Source of the DNA: Acidobacteriota bacterium
GTDB lineage: Bacteria > Acidobacteriota > UBA6911 > RPQK01 > JACQSY01
DNA length: 64,000 bases
Direction of reading: 5' to 3'
Assembly (NCBI GenBank): GCA_016211085.1
Contig: JACQSY010000015.1
Location: 36,665-100,664, forward strand
Below the pieces are notes generated by a model. It did no database searches and was not told the origin of the DNA. It saw nothing but the letters and a program-made list of their open reading frames with translations. Position numbers and translations under genes: made by a program. Below, one piece after another: positions 34,037 through 43,558 of the stretch. Numbering within the stretch: position 1 is the first letter of the stretch; every line of letters begins with the position of its first letter.

Positions 34037-36817
34037 GTGTCTGAATCTGTTGATTTAAAGTCTACGCTTAATCTTCCCCGTACCGATTTTTCAATGAAGG
34101 CAAGTCTGCCTGTCAACGAGCCACGCTTTCTCAAGCGCTGGGAAGAAATGCGACTGTACGAGAAAATCAGACAAGCCCGCGGCAACCGACCGACGTTTGT
34201 CCTCCATGACGGCCCGCCTTATGCCAATGGCCACATCCACCTGGGCCATGCGCTTAATAAGATTCTCAAGGATTTTATCGTCAAATGCCGAACCATGGCC
34301 GGCTTCAATTCCCCCTACGTTCCCGGATGGGATTGCCATGGTTTACCCATTGAAATTAAGGTGGTCGGGAAAAAACGAGTGGTGACCAACCCTCTGACCA
34401 TTCGCAAGCAGTGCCGGGAGTATGCACAGAAATATGTGGAGATTCAAAGAGAGGAATTCAAACGACTGGCGATATTTGGCGAGTGGGATACGCCCTATCT
34501 GACCATGAGCAACCACTATGAGGCGGAAACTGCACGTCTCCTGGGCAGATTTGTCGAGAAAGGGAGCGTGTACCGAGCTCTCAAGCCGGTCCACTGGTGC
34601 GTCTCGTGCGAAACCGCTCTGGCGGAAGCTGAAGTAGAGTATCAGGATCACACCAGTCCGTCCATCTATGTGAAATTCCCTATCATCAAGGGGGCTGAGA
34701 AATTAAACGGATCATCACGGCCGTTCCATGTCCTGATCTGGACCACCACTCCCTGGACCTTACCCGCTAATCTGGCCATCTGCTTTCATCCGGATTTTGA
34801 ATACGCGCGGGTCGACACCGATGTCGAGTCCTATATTATCGCCCGCCAGTTGGTGGAACGTGTTATGCAGGAATGCGGCGTGGCTGATTACAAGATCGGC
34901 GCCACATTTCCAGGTTCTGTTTTACTTGGCATTACCTCCAGACATCCCTGGATCGAACGAGAATCGCGTAGTCTTCTCGCAAAACACGTCACCCTCGAGC
35001 ATGGGACTGGAGCCGTGCATACGGCCCCGGGTCACGGACAAGAAGATTACGAAATCGGAGTGGAGCACGGGCTTGACATTTATTGCCCGGTCGACAGCTC
35101 CGGAAAGTTTTCTTCAGAGGTGGAGCCTTTCGGGGGGCTTTCAGTGTTCGATGCTAATTCCAAAATCAATCAGCTGCTGGCTCGCAACGGTATGCTTCTG
35201 GCCGAGCGAAATATTCAGCACAGCTATCCCCACTGCTGGAGGTGCCATAATCCGGTCATTTTTCGCGCCACTCCCCAATGGTTCATCAGTATGGAGCATG
35301 ATGGGCTTCGGCAAAAATCCCTGGAGGCAATCAAGAAGGTTCGCTGGATCCCGGCCTGGGGGGAGGATCGAATCAGCAACATGATTGCGAATCGCCCGGA
35401 CTGGTGTATCAGCCGACAGAGAGTATGGGGGGTTCCCATCATCGTTTTCTACTGTACTTCCTGTCGAAAGCCGCTGTTAAAAGCCGACATCATTTATCGC
35501 ATCGCCGATATTTTCGCTCAGGAAAGCGCCGATGCCTGGTACTCTCGATCCGTCCAAGAATTGCTCCCTCATAGGATCCAATGTGAATGCGGCGGTGCCG
35601 ATTTCGAAAAGGAATTCGATATTCTGGATGTATGGTTCGACTCCGGCGTCAGCCACTCCGTGGTTCTGCAAGGGAGGAACGATCTTCCCTGGCCCGCTGA
35701 TGTCTACTTGGAGGGCGGGGACCAATATCGCGGCTGGTTTCATAGTTCTCTTCTTGTCGCGGCTGGCGTTCGTAGCACCGCACCTTATCGGACTGTCATC
35801 TGTAACGGATGGACCCTGGATGCAGAAGGCCGGGCCATGTCGAAGTCGCTCGGAAACGTCATCTCCCCGCTGGATGTCATGAAAACCGATGGAGCGGAGA
35901 TTCTGCGCCTATGGGTGGCTTCGATTGATTATACCGAGGATGTGCGCCTCGGAGAGGAGATCCTCTCCCGCCTTCGCGACGCTTACCGGAAGTTCCGCAA
36001 CACCCACCGTTTCATGCTGGGCAACCTTTACGATTACGAAATCTCCAACACTGTGCCCCAAGAAGCACTGCCGGAACTGGACCGTTGGGCTCTGGCTCGA
36101 CTGGCTCAAATAGCCAGGATTTCTCAAGACGGCTACCAACGTTATGAGTTCCATGTCGTGTACCACACATTGTTCAACTTCTGCGTACAGGACCTTTCCA
36201 GCTTTTACCTGGACATCATCAAGGACCGGCTTTACACCTCTGCTCCCCATTCTCACGGTCGGCGCTCAGCTCAAAGCACAATATTTATAATCACTGATAC
36301 ACTAGTGCGCCTGTTGGCGCCTCTTCTGCCGGTTACCTCCGAAGAGATCTGGCTCAAGCTTCACAAAAGCGACGCTCCCTTTGAATCGGTGCATCTTGCC
36401 GAATTTTCAGATCAGGTGAGTCGGTACGAAGATGGAGCGCTTTTAAACCGCTGGCAACGTTTTCGCGAACTGCGATCCTACGTCAGCAAAGCGCTCGAGG
36501 AGAGTAGACAACAAAAGTACATTGGTAACTCCCTGGAAGCGCGGGTGGAGCTTCGCTGCGGAGAGCAAGTGTATGAGTTTTTGAGCAGCATGGGGGACGA
36601 CTTGAAAGCCTATTTCATCGTCTCTGAAGTCAAGCTGGACTTGCAGCCCGATCTGCCTGCCCAGGCGATGGAAGTGAAGATCTCCAGGGCTCCGGGGTTG
36701 AAATGTGATCGCTGCTGGACTTATTCCGAGACGGTCGGCAAGAGACCCGATCTACCTACGGTGTGTTCGCGATGCTATTTGGTGTTGCAGGAAGTCACTC
36801 CGCCGTTACGGTTCTGA
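34037..36817 (+). CDS. ileS: Isoleucyl-tRNA synthetase
   Basis: Class I synthetase (926 aa). HIGH-type motif [12 protein letters not shown] (60-71), KMSKS-type AMSKSLGN, an editing domain between them, and a C-terminal zinc finger (CDRC and CSRC) as in the bacterial type. Starts with GTG, with GGGAG about 7 nt upstream. Followed by lspA with overlapping stop and start. Confidence 0.96.
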   Translation: MSESVDLKSTLNLPRTDFSMKASLPVNEPRFLKRWEEMRLYEKIRQARGNRPTFVLHDGPPYANGHIHLGHALNKILKDFIVKCRTMAGFNSPYVPGWDCHGLPIEIKVVGKKRVVTNPLTIRKQCREYAQKYVEIQREEFKRLAIFGEWDTPYLTMSNHYEAETARLLGRFVEKGSVYRALKPVHWCVSCETALAEAEVEYQDHTSPSIYVKFPIIKGAEKLNGSSRPFHVLIWTTTPWTLPANLAICFHPDFEYARVDTDVESYIIARQLVERVMQECGVADYKIGATFPGSVLLGITSRHPWIERESRSLLAKHVTLEHGTGAVHTAPGHGQEDYEIGVEHGLDIYCPVDSSGKFSSEVEPFGGLSVFDANSKINQLLARNGMLLAERNIQHSYPHCWRCHNPVIFRATPQWFISMEHDGLRQKSLEAIKKVRWIPAWGEDRISNMIANRPDWCISRQRVWGVPIIVFYCTSCRKPLLKADIIYRIADIFAQESADAWYSRSVQELLPHRIQCECGGADFEKEFDILDVWFDSGVSHSVVLQGRNDLPWPADVYLEGGDQYRGWFHSSLLVAAGVRSTAPYRTVICNGWTLDAEGRAMSKSLGNVISPLDVMKTDGAEILRLWVASIDYTEDVRLGEEILSRLRDAYRKFRNTHRFMLGNLYDYEISNTVPQEALPELDRWALARLAQIARISQDGYQRYEFHVVYHTLFNFCVQDLSSFYLDIIKDRLYTSAPHSHGRRSAQSTIFIITDTLVRLLAPLLPVTSEEIWLKLHKSDAPFESVHLAEFSDQVSRYEDGALLNRWQRFRELRSYVSKALEESRQQKYIGNSLEARVELRCGEQVYEFLSSMGDDLKAYFIVSEVKLDLQPDLPAQAMEVKISRAPGLKCDRCWTYSETVGKRPDLPTVCSRCYLVLQEVTPPLRF

Positions 36818-37308
36818 TGAAAGACATGCCTACTTTTTTCACCTTGCGAGCAGGCGCTTTGTCTTTGGGACTGCTGGTATTTGCGCTTGATTGGCTCACC
36901 AAGTATTGGATAAAGCATTCTGAGTGGTTACATTATCATCCAGTAATTCCGGGGTTCTTTACCATTCATTACGTTCAGAACCGCGGAATAGCATTTGGAT
37001 TGTTTCATTCCATCGAGTCCGACTGGAAACCGCTGTTGCTGTCAGTCTTTGCTTTTTTTGGCCTTTTCATTGTCCTTTACTACATCTGGAAAACTCCGGA
37101 AAAACGTTGGCTGCCCTTTGTCTCGCTCGGCATGCTGCTGGGAGGTATTCTGGGAAATCTCACCGATCGTATCTGGAATGGTTCCGTGGTCGATTTCCTG
37201 GAGCTGCATTGGGGAGAAGTATACAGCTGGCCCACATTTAATATTGCCGATTCTGCAATTACCGTAGGAGTATTTCTCCTTATTTACGAGACATTTTTTT
37301 CCAAATGA
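36817..37308 (+). CDS. lspA: Lipoprotein signal peptidase
   Basis: Inner-membrane aspartyl protease (163 aa) that removes signal peptides from lipoproteins. Four membrane segments; catalytic Asp126 (SVVDF) and Asp145 (NIADS) are present. The ATG at 36817 shares a base with the ileS TGA (TGATG), giving the expected length; upstream starts would lie inside ileS. With lolA next, this forms a small envelope-lipoprotein set. Confidence 0.94.
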   Translation: MKDMPTFFTLRAGALSLGLLVFALDWLTKYWIKHSEWLHYHPVIPGFFTIHYVQNRGIAFGLFHSIESDWKPLLLSVFAFFGLFIVLYYIWKTPEKRWLPFVSLGMLLGGILGNLTDRIWNGSVVDFLELHWGEVYSWPTFNIADSAITVGVFLLIYETFFSK

Positions 37309-37345
37309 TAAAGATCGTGTTAATGCTCCACCCCAAATCGAAGTG

Positions 37346-38023
37346 ATGACACATCATTTCTTTCAAAAACGATACGCTTTTCGGCCGGTGGTTTTGGTCT
37401 TTCTGCATTGTTTCCTTCCCGCTTTTGCGCAGACCCCGAGCCCTCGAGAGATCCTCGCGCGAGTCGAGGCGAGATATCGATCATTACATACCCTCTCAGC
37501 GCAATTCGAGCAGGTCTTTCGAGGAGGCCCGACCGAAAAACGCGAGAGTGGGATTGTTTTCATGAAGAGGCCTGGGAAGATGTACTGGGAATATCGCAAC
37601 CCCACAGCCAAGGTCTTCGTGGCAGATGGCAAGCGGAGCTACTTCTACGTCCCGCAGGACCGCCACGTCATCGTTTCCGAATTGGACACGACGAAATCGG
37701 GCAACCCGCTTTTATTCCTACTTGGACAGGGGGAGCTCGAGCGCGATTTTACTGTAGAAAGGGAGAACGCGCTGGGAGGTCAAACACTGGGAAATGTGCT
37801 GCTGCGGCTTTCTCCCAAACAACCTTCAGCGGAGTTCGCATCCGTGGTGATCGAAGTAGATCCAGATCAGAGCTATGCTATCCGCCGTTTGATCGTTTTT
37901 GAGCACGTCGGGAATCAAAACGAGTATATCTTTACCCATGTTCTGGAAAATATCCCTATCCCTGATCGCCGTTTTGAGTTTAAGGTGCCTGCGGGCACAA
38001 AAGTCATCCAGGCCAACGGCTAG
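37346..38023 (+). CDS. lolA: Outer-membrane lipoprotein carrier LolA
   Basis: Periplasmic chaperone (225 aa) moving lipoproteins from the LolCDE exporter to the outer membrane. A signal peptide ends near AFA-QTPSP, then the LolA fold: LHTLSAQFEQVF, RPGKMYWEYRNP and DRRFEFKVPAGTKVI at the end. A GTG one codon upstream (37343) is an alternative start. Lies 37 bp after lspA. Confidence 0.9.
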   Translation: MTHHFFQKRYAFRPVVLVFLHCFLPAFAQTPSPREILARVEARYRSLHTLSAQFEQVFRGGPTEKRESGIVFMKRPGKMYWEYRNPTAKVFVADGKRSYFYVPQDRHVIVSELDTTKSGNPLLFLLGQGELERDFTVERENALGGQTLGNVLLRLSPKQPSAEFASVVIEVDPDQSYAIRRLIVFEHVGNQNEYIFTHVLENIPIPDRRFEFKVPAGTKVIQANG

Positions 38024-38331
38024 TATCTCAGAGCACAAATAAGCGTACGATTGCGAGTGGAGTTTGTGATGCGAGGTCAAGGAGCGAGAAACAGGAACGC
38101 TCCCTTGAAAAGCTAAAGTAGTTGATTCTATTTGGATAGGGTCTTCCTGCTATTGATGGGCCGCAGGCTCATGGACATTCGTTGACGTTCAGGTCGCGGC
38201 CCCCATCAAACGCGGGGTCGTCTTGGCGCTGTCAAATTGCCAGACTGCCTGCTTCTCCATTGACCATCGGTAGGCGAGCCGTAGAGAATGTGCATTACTT
38301 TAGGATCAACGGTTTTGTTTAGGAGTGCCGA
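38024..38331. other. Intergenic region with two long inverted repeats
   Basis: No gene seen in 308 bp. Arms TCAAGGAGCG (38077-38086) and CGCTCCCTTGA (38098-38108) pair with one bulge, possibly a lolA terminator without T-run. A longer pair, TTGATGGGCCGC (38153-38164) and GCGGCCCCCATCAA (38196-38209), encloses 31 nt. A weak promoter (TTGACC 38260-38265, GAGAAT 38284-38289, 18-bp spacer) may serve fabH. Confidence 0.4.
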
Positions 38332-39342
38332 TTGAGTAAAACGAGAGCCACCATTACTGCGCTGGGGGTGTATTTCCCCGAAAAACGCGTTACAAACCTG
38401 GACATGGCGAAGGTCGTCAATACTTCAGACGAGTGGATCCGTGAACGTACCGGTATTGTGGAGCGCAGGATGATCCAGGCTGGGCAGTCCAATAGCGATC
38501 TTTCCGCCAAGGCCATCGAAGATGCATTACGCGATCGCAAGGTGGATCCAAGCGAGCTGGATTTAATCATCGTGGCTACGGTGACGCCCGACATGATGTT
38601 TCCCTCGACGGCGTGTATCATCCAAGAAAAGATCGGCGCCAGAAAGGCATGGGGCTTTGATCTTTCGGGCGCCTGTTCCGGTTTTCTTTACGCGCTGGCA
38701 ACCGGTGCTCAGTTTATCCAGAACAACCTCTACAAGAAGGTCCTGATTGTCGGCACCGACGTAATGAGCTCGATTTTGAATTTTGAAGATCGGACCACGT
38801 GTATTCTTTTTGGCGATGGCGCGGGAGCTGTGCTGCTGGAGCCCAGCACCGAGGATAATTTGGGAATACTTGATTTCATTCTGCGCAGCGACGGTGCCGG
38901 AGGGAAATTCCTGTATATGCCTGGAGGAGGAAGCCTGCATCCTGCCTCTCACGAGACAGTGGACAAAAAAATGCACTATGTACACCAGGACGGGCGCAAT
39001 GTTTTTAAGTTCGCAGTGAAATGGATGAGCGAAGCATGTGAGGAATTGTTGCGGAGAAACGGCCTCACTTCGGAAGATGTGAGTTTGTACGTGCCACACC
39101 AGGCCAACTTACGAATAATAAATTCCAGCGTCGAGCGCCTGAAACTCCCTCCAGAACGTGTCGTCATCAATATCGATCGTTATGCAAATACTACCGCCGC
39201 AACCATCCCCAGCGGGCTGACTGAAGCCTATCGCTGCGGGCGCTTAAAAAAAGGGAGTCTGGTGCTGATGGCCAGTTTCGGTGCTGGATTCACCTGGGGA
39301 AGCATGCTGCTGCGATGGGGCCTTGAGCCAAAAAAGCCTTAG
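38332..39342 (+). CDS. fabH: 3-oxoacyl-ACP synthase III
   Basis: Starts fatty-acid synthesis by condensing acyl-CoA with malonyl-ACP (336 aa). Catalytic triad Cys115 (SGACSGF), His256 (VPHQAN) and Asn286 (YANTTAA) is intact, as is the GDGAGAVLLE segment. The start is a TTG with AGGAG 6 nt upstream. Stands alone, converging on the TonB receptor with a 15-bp gap. Confidence 0.94.
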   Translation: MSKTRATITALGVYFPEKRVTNLDMAKVVNTSDEWIRERTGIVERRMIQAGQSNSDLSAKAIEDALRDRKVDPSELDLIIVATVTPDMMFPSTACIIQEKIGARKAWGFDLSGACSGFLYALATGAQFIQNNLYKKVLIVGTDVMSSILNFEDRTTCILFGDGAGAVLLEPSTEDNLGILDFILRSDGAGGKFLYMPGGGSLHPASHETVDKKMHYVHQDGRNVFKFAVKWMSEACEELLRRNGLTSEDVSLYVPHQANLRIINSSVERLKLPPERVVINIDRYANTTAATIPSGLTEAYRCGRLKKGSLVLMASFGAGFTWGSMLLRWGLEPKKP

Positions 39343-39357
39343 GGCAATTAAATCAAT

Positions 39358-41631
39358 TCAGCGCAACTGAAAATCGATTCCCGCTCTGATTTGAAAGGGT
39401 GTCCCTATAAAATCGACTGGGCTCCGGTTAACAATGATTCTTGTATCTGTCAGGTTCTCCATTGCCAGAAAGGCGCGCATCGAATCACCGAAGCCCCGAG
39501 CCAAATAAAGATCCAATTGAGAATAATCATCTAGAAGCAATGTGTTGAGATCGTCATCGAATTGTGATCCAACGTAACGCCCCGTCAGCGAGAGGCGTGT
39601 GGATTTCCACAAAGCCACGTCCACGCTCAACGTCATGCGATGCTCCGGGACCTGGGGAAGTCTCTTGCCGAAAAGTTGCACCTGCCCGGTTTCAACTCTA
39701 CTCCTGTCCAGGAGATAACGACCTTCTAATTTGACCTCCGGCATAGGTAGCCACTGTGCGCTGGCTTGAAAACCTCGCACCCGAACTTCTCCCAGGTTTT
39801 GCCTCTGGCGAGTCACCAGAGCCGGAGTTGTTTCCAAGGTGACATTGGCAACCGGCCGATCCAGAGAGTTGAGAAAAGCTCCCACTTCAATTCTCAGTGC
39901 ATCCGACCATTGAAAGCGAATGCCGGTCTCTCCTCCGTTGAGGCTTTCTGTTTTCAGATTGGAGTTGGCATTGGTTACTACGTTGCCTACGCGGAACTCG
40001 CGGTACAGCTCATTGAGCGTCGGCGCTCGGAATGAACGATAAACCGAACCGTACAGTATAGTCGCCTCAGCAAGCCGGTAACTAACACCCACCCGCGGCG
40101 AAAACACGGTTTCGGACCGGTCGGGAATTCCCTGAAACTCAGTTGGAGTTGCAGGAGGAGCGCTTCCGCGCCTGCCGTTAATGTTGCGCCACCAGTCGAG
40201 TCTTCCTCCCAGCGTAACCTCGAGACGGGAGCTCCAGCGAATCACATCCTGAGCAAAAAAGCCAATCGTGGATTGTTCGCCGCCTCCAACGCGAATCAGC
40301 CCGACTCTAGGACCAAAAAAAACTGCATCTCTGCCGATTCCACTGACCCTCCAGAAATCGATGCCTGAAAACATCGCTTGCCTTCCTCTGGAAGCGAGCC
40401 ATGTCGCCGAAAAACCTCCATCGGCAGTCGGCACATGCTGCTGGGTGGCCATTCTCTCTGAATTCCGATCCTGGGCCACGGCTGTAAAGTTGCTTTCGAA
40501 AATGGTGCGACGAAAAAAGGATCGAAACTGCAGGTGATCTTGTCCTGTAGGGGACCAGAACAGGGAAGCTGAAAAATCGTGTGAATCAGTATTGTTGACC
40601 GATAGAGGAGTGCCGGTGTTTCGATCCTCATGAAGAATCCCCGCCTCTAACGACCAGAGGACACTTCCCCATTGCCATTCCGAAACTACCCGCAGACTTT
40701 GATGCTCCGAGCCGGACGGAATGTCCACTTTGCCTGCCTGCCTCTCGTCAACCACAACATAGCCGCCGAAGTCCAGCAAAGATGTGGCCAGTGAAAAGCC
40801 CCAATTGCCCAGCCGGTGAGAAAGATAAACATCTCCTTTGAGCGACTCGTCATTGCCCAGACTTCCCTGGACTTCAGCGACGGCTGCCTCAGGCCTGCGC
40901 CGGATCATCTGGACGACCCCACCCAGTGAATAATTGCCATGCAGACCCGTTCCAGCGCCGTTGGCAATCTCCACGCGCTGGAGGCTCAACGGCGGAATCC
41001 GATTCCAGTAGACCCATCCGCCGAAAGCATCGTTTTGCGGAACTCCATCGACAAGAAGCAAGGAACGACTCACCCCGCTGGGACCGATTCCTCTTAGCGA
41101 GACCCCTTGAGTGGTAGGATGGGATACCAGGCTGCTGGAACGACGAAAAAGCGAGAACTCAGGAAATTCGCGTAATCTCTCCTCAATGCTGCGCTGTGGC
41201 ATGGACCTGATCTCATCCATAGCCAAGACTTCGACGCGAGATGTAGCTGTGGCGCTTGGAGAGATCATACGTTCTGCAGTGACGGTGACGCTTTCCTGCA
41301 AGGACCCCAGGGTGATCTCGATCTCGATTTCTCCGTTTTCAGCAACGGCAATGATTTTTTCAACGGGCGGGTATGGAAATCTCAACAGGAGCAGCTGGTA
41401 GCTTCCTGGAGCAATATTGTCGATGCGGAATTCTCCATGGGTGTCCGAGGTGACTTCCTGCAACTCACGCCCATCTCTAATCAAATGAACCTTTACGCCT
41501 GAAAGCGGCGTCAAGCCGTTGACTTTTCCGCGCAGAGAAGCCGCATTTAAAGATCCCATAAACAAGAGCGCGGAAAGCAGGAGGACGGCATTCTCCCATC
41601 CAAGCCAATGGCGATTTGCATTCTTGAGCAT
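39358..41631 (-). CDS. TonB-dependent outer-membrane receptor
   Basis: Active outer-membrane transporter (757 aa). Signal peptide (1-31), a carboxypeptidase-like regulatory domain (about 33-115), a plug (about 120-250 with TQGVSLRGIGPSGVSRSLLL) and a 22-strand-type barrel to the C-terminal Arg. The regulatory domain at the N-terminus is common in Bacteroidota and Acidobacteriota. The ligand is not evident; plug and barrel look like siderophore or cobalamin receptors. An inverted repeat over its -10 region suggests metal- or substrate-responsive control. Confidence 0.88.
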   Translation of the reverse strand: MLKNANRHWLGWENAVLLLSALLFMGSLNAASLRGKVNGLTPLSGVKVHLIRDGRELQEVTSDTHGEFRIDNIAPGSYQLLLLRFPYPPVEKIIAVAENGEIEIEITLGSLQESVTVTAERMISPSATATSRVEVLAMDEIRSMPQRSIEERLREFPEFSLFRRSSSLVSHPTTQGVSLRGIGPSGVSRSLLLVDGVPQNDAFGGWVYWNRIPPLSLQRVEIANGAGTGLHGNYSLGGVVQMIRRRPEAAVAEVQGSLGNDESLKGDVYLSHRLGNWGFSLATSLLDFGGYVVVDERQAGKVDIPSGSEHQSLRVVSEWQWGSVLWSLEAGILHEDRNTGTPLSVNNTDSHDFSASLFWSPTGQDHLQFRSFFRRTIFESNFTAVAQDRNSERMATQQHVPTADGGFSATWLASRGRQAMFSGIDFWRVSGIGRDAVFFGPRVGLIRVGGGEQSTIGFFAQDVIRWSSRLEVTLGGRLDWWRNINGRRGSAPPATPTEFQGIPDRSETVFSPRVGVSYRLAEATILYGSVYRSFRAPTLNELYREFRVGNVVTNANSNLKTESLNGGETGIRFQWSDALRIEVGAFLNSLDRPVANVTLETTPALVTRQRQNLGEVRVRGFQASAQWLPMPEVKLEGRYLLDRSRVETGQVQLFGKRLPQVPEHRMTLSVDVALWKSTRLSLTGRYVGSQFDDDLNTLLLDDYSQLDLYLARGFGDSMRAFLAMENLTDTRIIVNRSPVDFIGTPFQIRAGIDFQLR

Positions 41632-41634
41632 GTT

Positions 41635-41663
41635 TTAGATTAGCCCCTGTATAACTAATCTAA
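41635..41663 (-). promoter_or_regulatory. Inverted repeat over the TonB receptor promoter
   Basis: TTAGATTAG (41663-41655 read on minus) and CTAATCTAA (41643-41635) are perfect 9-bp inverted arms 11 nt apart, so half-site centres are 20 bp (two helical turns) apart. The spacer holds TTATAC, a candidate -10. The repeat ends 3 nt before the receptor ATG. Each arm resembles a DtxR/IdeR half-site (consensus TTAGGTTAG), though those abut. Confidence 0.5.
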
Positions 41664-41749
41664 GCACATGTAGACTTTTTTTCTACTACTTGGCTGCAGA
41701 AAACACTCAGCGGCCGCTGGAGATAAGATCAGGACACCGGTGGGAAAAC

Positions 41750-42268
41750 TTAGATGAACAGCTCTTCTTCGGAAACTACATCTTTGGGATGAGAAGCTTT
41801 TCTAGAGAACAAATAGCCCAGGCCTGCGCGCACCCCTTTTACAAGACTGGAGATTTCTGCCACAGGTTGCAAGACGTCTCGTTGGATTGTGCTCGTCACC
41901 TGTTCAAACTTTTGTACCGTATCGGTCACTACGTAATCCACTTTAGCCGATTGTTCACGCGAGAACTGAATAAGGTCCTTTAAGAGATAATCAGCGTCTC
42001 GTGTGCGTTCCTGAATCATCTGAGAGAGAAGAGTGCTTGTGCGGTTTATTTCGGAAACAATGTGGGTAAGGGGCTGCAACCCCTCCGCAGTTTGCTTAAG
42101 GCCTGCGACGACTTCGGTGATGTCCCGCCGCAAGCCTTCTGTTTGTTTCTCAAGCTTGTCGGTGAGTCGGCGAGCTCGCTTGAAAGTCGCCCAGACAACA
42201 ATACATTGCATTAAGAATGCTACGGCCGTAGCCGCCACCATAATCAACAACAGATCCTCGACTCTCAC
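41750..42268 (-). CDS. DUF948-like membrane protein with coiled coil
   Basis: A protein of 172 aa with one N-terminal membrane segment (about 6-28) and a long helical stretch (30-140) of the kind seen in DUF948 proteins. No enzyme motif. Starts with GTG; AAAGGA lies about 5 nt upstream. The pairing with a YtxH-domain protein 31 bp upstream is common and suggests a shared envelope or stress role, still unknown. Confidence 0.65.
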   Translation of the reverse strand: MRVEDLLLIMVAATAVAFLMQCIVVWATFKRARRLTDKLEKQTEGLRRDITEVVAGLKQTAEGLQPLTHIVSEINRTSTLLSQMIQERTRDADYLLKDLIQFSREQSAKVDYVVTDTVQKFEQVTSTIQRDVLQPVAEISSLVKGVRAGLGYLFSRKASHPKDVVSEEELFI

Positions 42269-42277
42269 AAATCCTTT

Positions 42278-42303
42278 GAATTTCTCTTATGAATTTCTCT
42301 TAT
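42278..42303. repeat. 13-bp tandem duplication
   Basis: GAATTTCTCTTAT occurs twice in direct succession between the DUF948-like gene and the end of the YtxH gene. The YtxH stop codon lies across its second copy, so the duplication changed only the spacer or the last codon. Confidence 0.7.
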
Positions 42304-42641
42304 GAAGGTTGTTCTTCAGTTTCCAGTTTCCTTTTCTCATCCTGATAAACCTGTCGGCCGGCTTCGATCGCCGCAGAGAGCTGTTCCTTCTGACGCGCCA
42401 GCGTATCGCGGCTGCGTTCGACTGTCTGACCCACTTTGTCGACGAGCTCCCGGGATTTCCCGCTAACGAAATCTCTGGTCTCGCGCGTTCTTCGCGTCAA
42501 CTCGTCCGTGCCTTCACGGTATTTCTGCGCTAGAAAGTCACGGGTTTCCTCTCCAGATTTGGGAGCAAACAGGAGAGCTATCGACGCACCAACGAATCCG
42601 CCCATTAGAAAGTAAACCAGTTTTTCTCCACTTGAAGCCAT
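42300..42641 (-). CDS. YtxH domain protein
   Basis: Small protein (113 aa) with an N-terminal membrane helix ending in the family motif (FLMGGFVGASIALLFAPKSG) and then a charged helix. YtxH proteins occur near general-stress genes in Firmicutes; function unknown. AAAGGAGG lies 6 nt before the ATG. Leads the two-gene run with the DUF948-like protein. Confidence 0.85.
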   Translation of the reverse strand: MASSGEKLVYFLMGGFVGASIALLFAPKSGEETRDFLAQKYREGTDELTRRTRETRDFVSGKSRELVDKVGQTVERSRDTLARQKEQLSAAIEAGRQVYQDEKRKLETEEQPS

Positions 42642-42714
42642 CGCCTACCTCCTTTTGTTTTGATCATACCCCGACGACAGCATACTTACAAGGCACCATG
42701 TTTAACCACAAGTG

Positions 42715-42720
42715 TATAAT
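42715..42720 (+). promoter_or_regulatory. -10 box of thiD, leaderless
   Basis: TATAAT ends exactly 6 nt before the thiD ATG at 42727. There is no space for a TPP riboswitch or a ribosome binding site between them. Confidence 0.5.
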
Positions 42721-42726
42721 CCAGCA

Positions 42727-43536
42727 ATGTTTCGTCCCTGTAAAGCTCTCACAATTGCCGGCTCTGACAGCGGAGGTTGTGCCGGTATCCAGGCTGACTT
42801 GAAGACATTTGCTGCTCTGGGCGTACACGGGATGACTGCTATTACCTCTGTGACCGCTCAGGATACACTGCACGTCTATTTGGCAACTGACTTGCCCCTT
42901 GAGACCATTGGCGCGCAAGTCGATGCTGTCATGGAGGACATCGGGGCGCACGCTGTAAAAACTGGCATGCTTTCCTCAGCGGAAATCATTGTAACCGTTG
43001 CGAAAAAAATGAAGCAGTACAGCGTGGGCCGACTGGTGGTCGATCCTGTCATGGTCAGTACCGGGGGGGACCTTCTGATGCGCCTGGATGCGATTGAAGC
43101 CCTCAAAAGGGAATTGCTTCCCCTAGCTCTGGTGGTTACGCCTAATATGCGAGAAGCTGAATTCCTGACCGGCATGTCAATTGCCAGTGAAACAGATATC
43201 AAGAAGGCTGCGGCTGAAATTCTTAGCATGGGGCCTAGATCAGTGATTCTCAAAGGGGGACATTTTGAGGATCCTTTGTCTTCCACCGACTATTTCTTTG
43301 ATGGGCAGAATTACCGGCGCCTCCAAGGCAAGCGTTTTCAGACTCGGAATACGCATGGTAGTGGATGTACCTTCGCCTCAGCGCTCACCGCATTCCTCGC
43401 CCGCGGGATGGACCTGACTGGGGCCGTGGAATGCGCCAAGTGTTACGTCACCGAAGCAATTCGGCACAGCTTTGCAATCGGGAAAGGCAGTGGACCTCTG
43501 GCACACTTTTACGAATTTTGGACAGAGGAATCGTAG
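42727..43536 (+). CDS. thiD: Hydroxymethylpyrimidine / phosphomethylpyrimidine kinase
   Basis: Ribokinase-fold enzyme (269 aa) that phosphorylates HMP and HMP-P in thiamin synthesis or salvage. The start [30 protein letters not shown] and the anion-hole motif [11 protein letters not shown] are typical. A GTG at 42712 is in frame but lies on the -10 box, so the ATG at 42727 is preferred. No other thi gene is near. Confidence 0.94.
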   Translation: MFRPCKALTIAGSDSGGCAGIQADLKTFAALGVHGMTAITSVTAQDTLHVYLATDLPLETIGAQVDAVMEDIGAHAVKTGMLSSAEIIVTVAKKMKQYSVGRLVVDPVMVSTGGDLLMRLDAIEALKRELLPLALVVTPNMREAEFLTGMSIASETDIKKAAAEILSMGPRSVILKGGHFEDPLSSTDYFFDGQNYRRLQGKRFQTRNTHGSGCTFASALTAFLARGMDLTGAVECAKCYVTEAIRHSFAIGKGSGPLAHFYEFWTEES

Positions 43537-43558
43537 CAAGAGACACGGCAGCCGGATT

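Noticed and set aside
41632..41749. Cobalamin riboswitch before the TonB receptor
   Set aside because: The space to the next gene is 118 bp and the promoter lies within 30 bp of the ATG; no B12-box-like sequence is seen.
42642..42726. TPP riboswitch before thiD
   Set aside because: The -10 box ends 6 nt before the ATG, leaving no leader.
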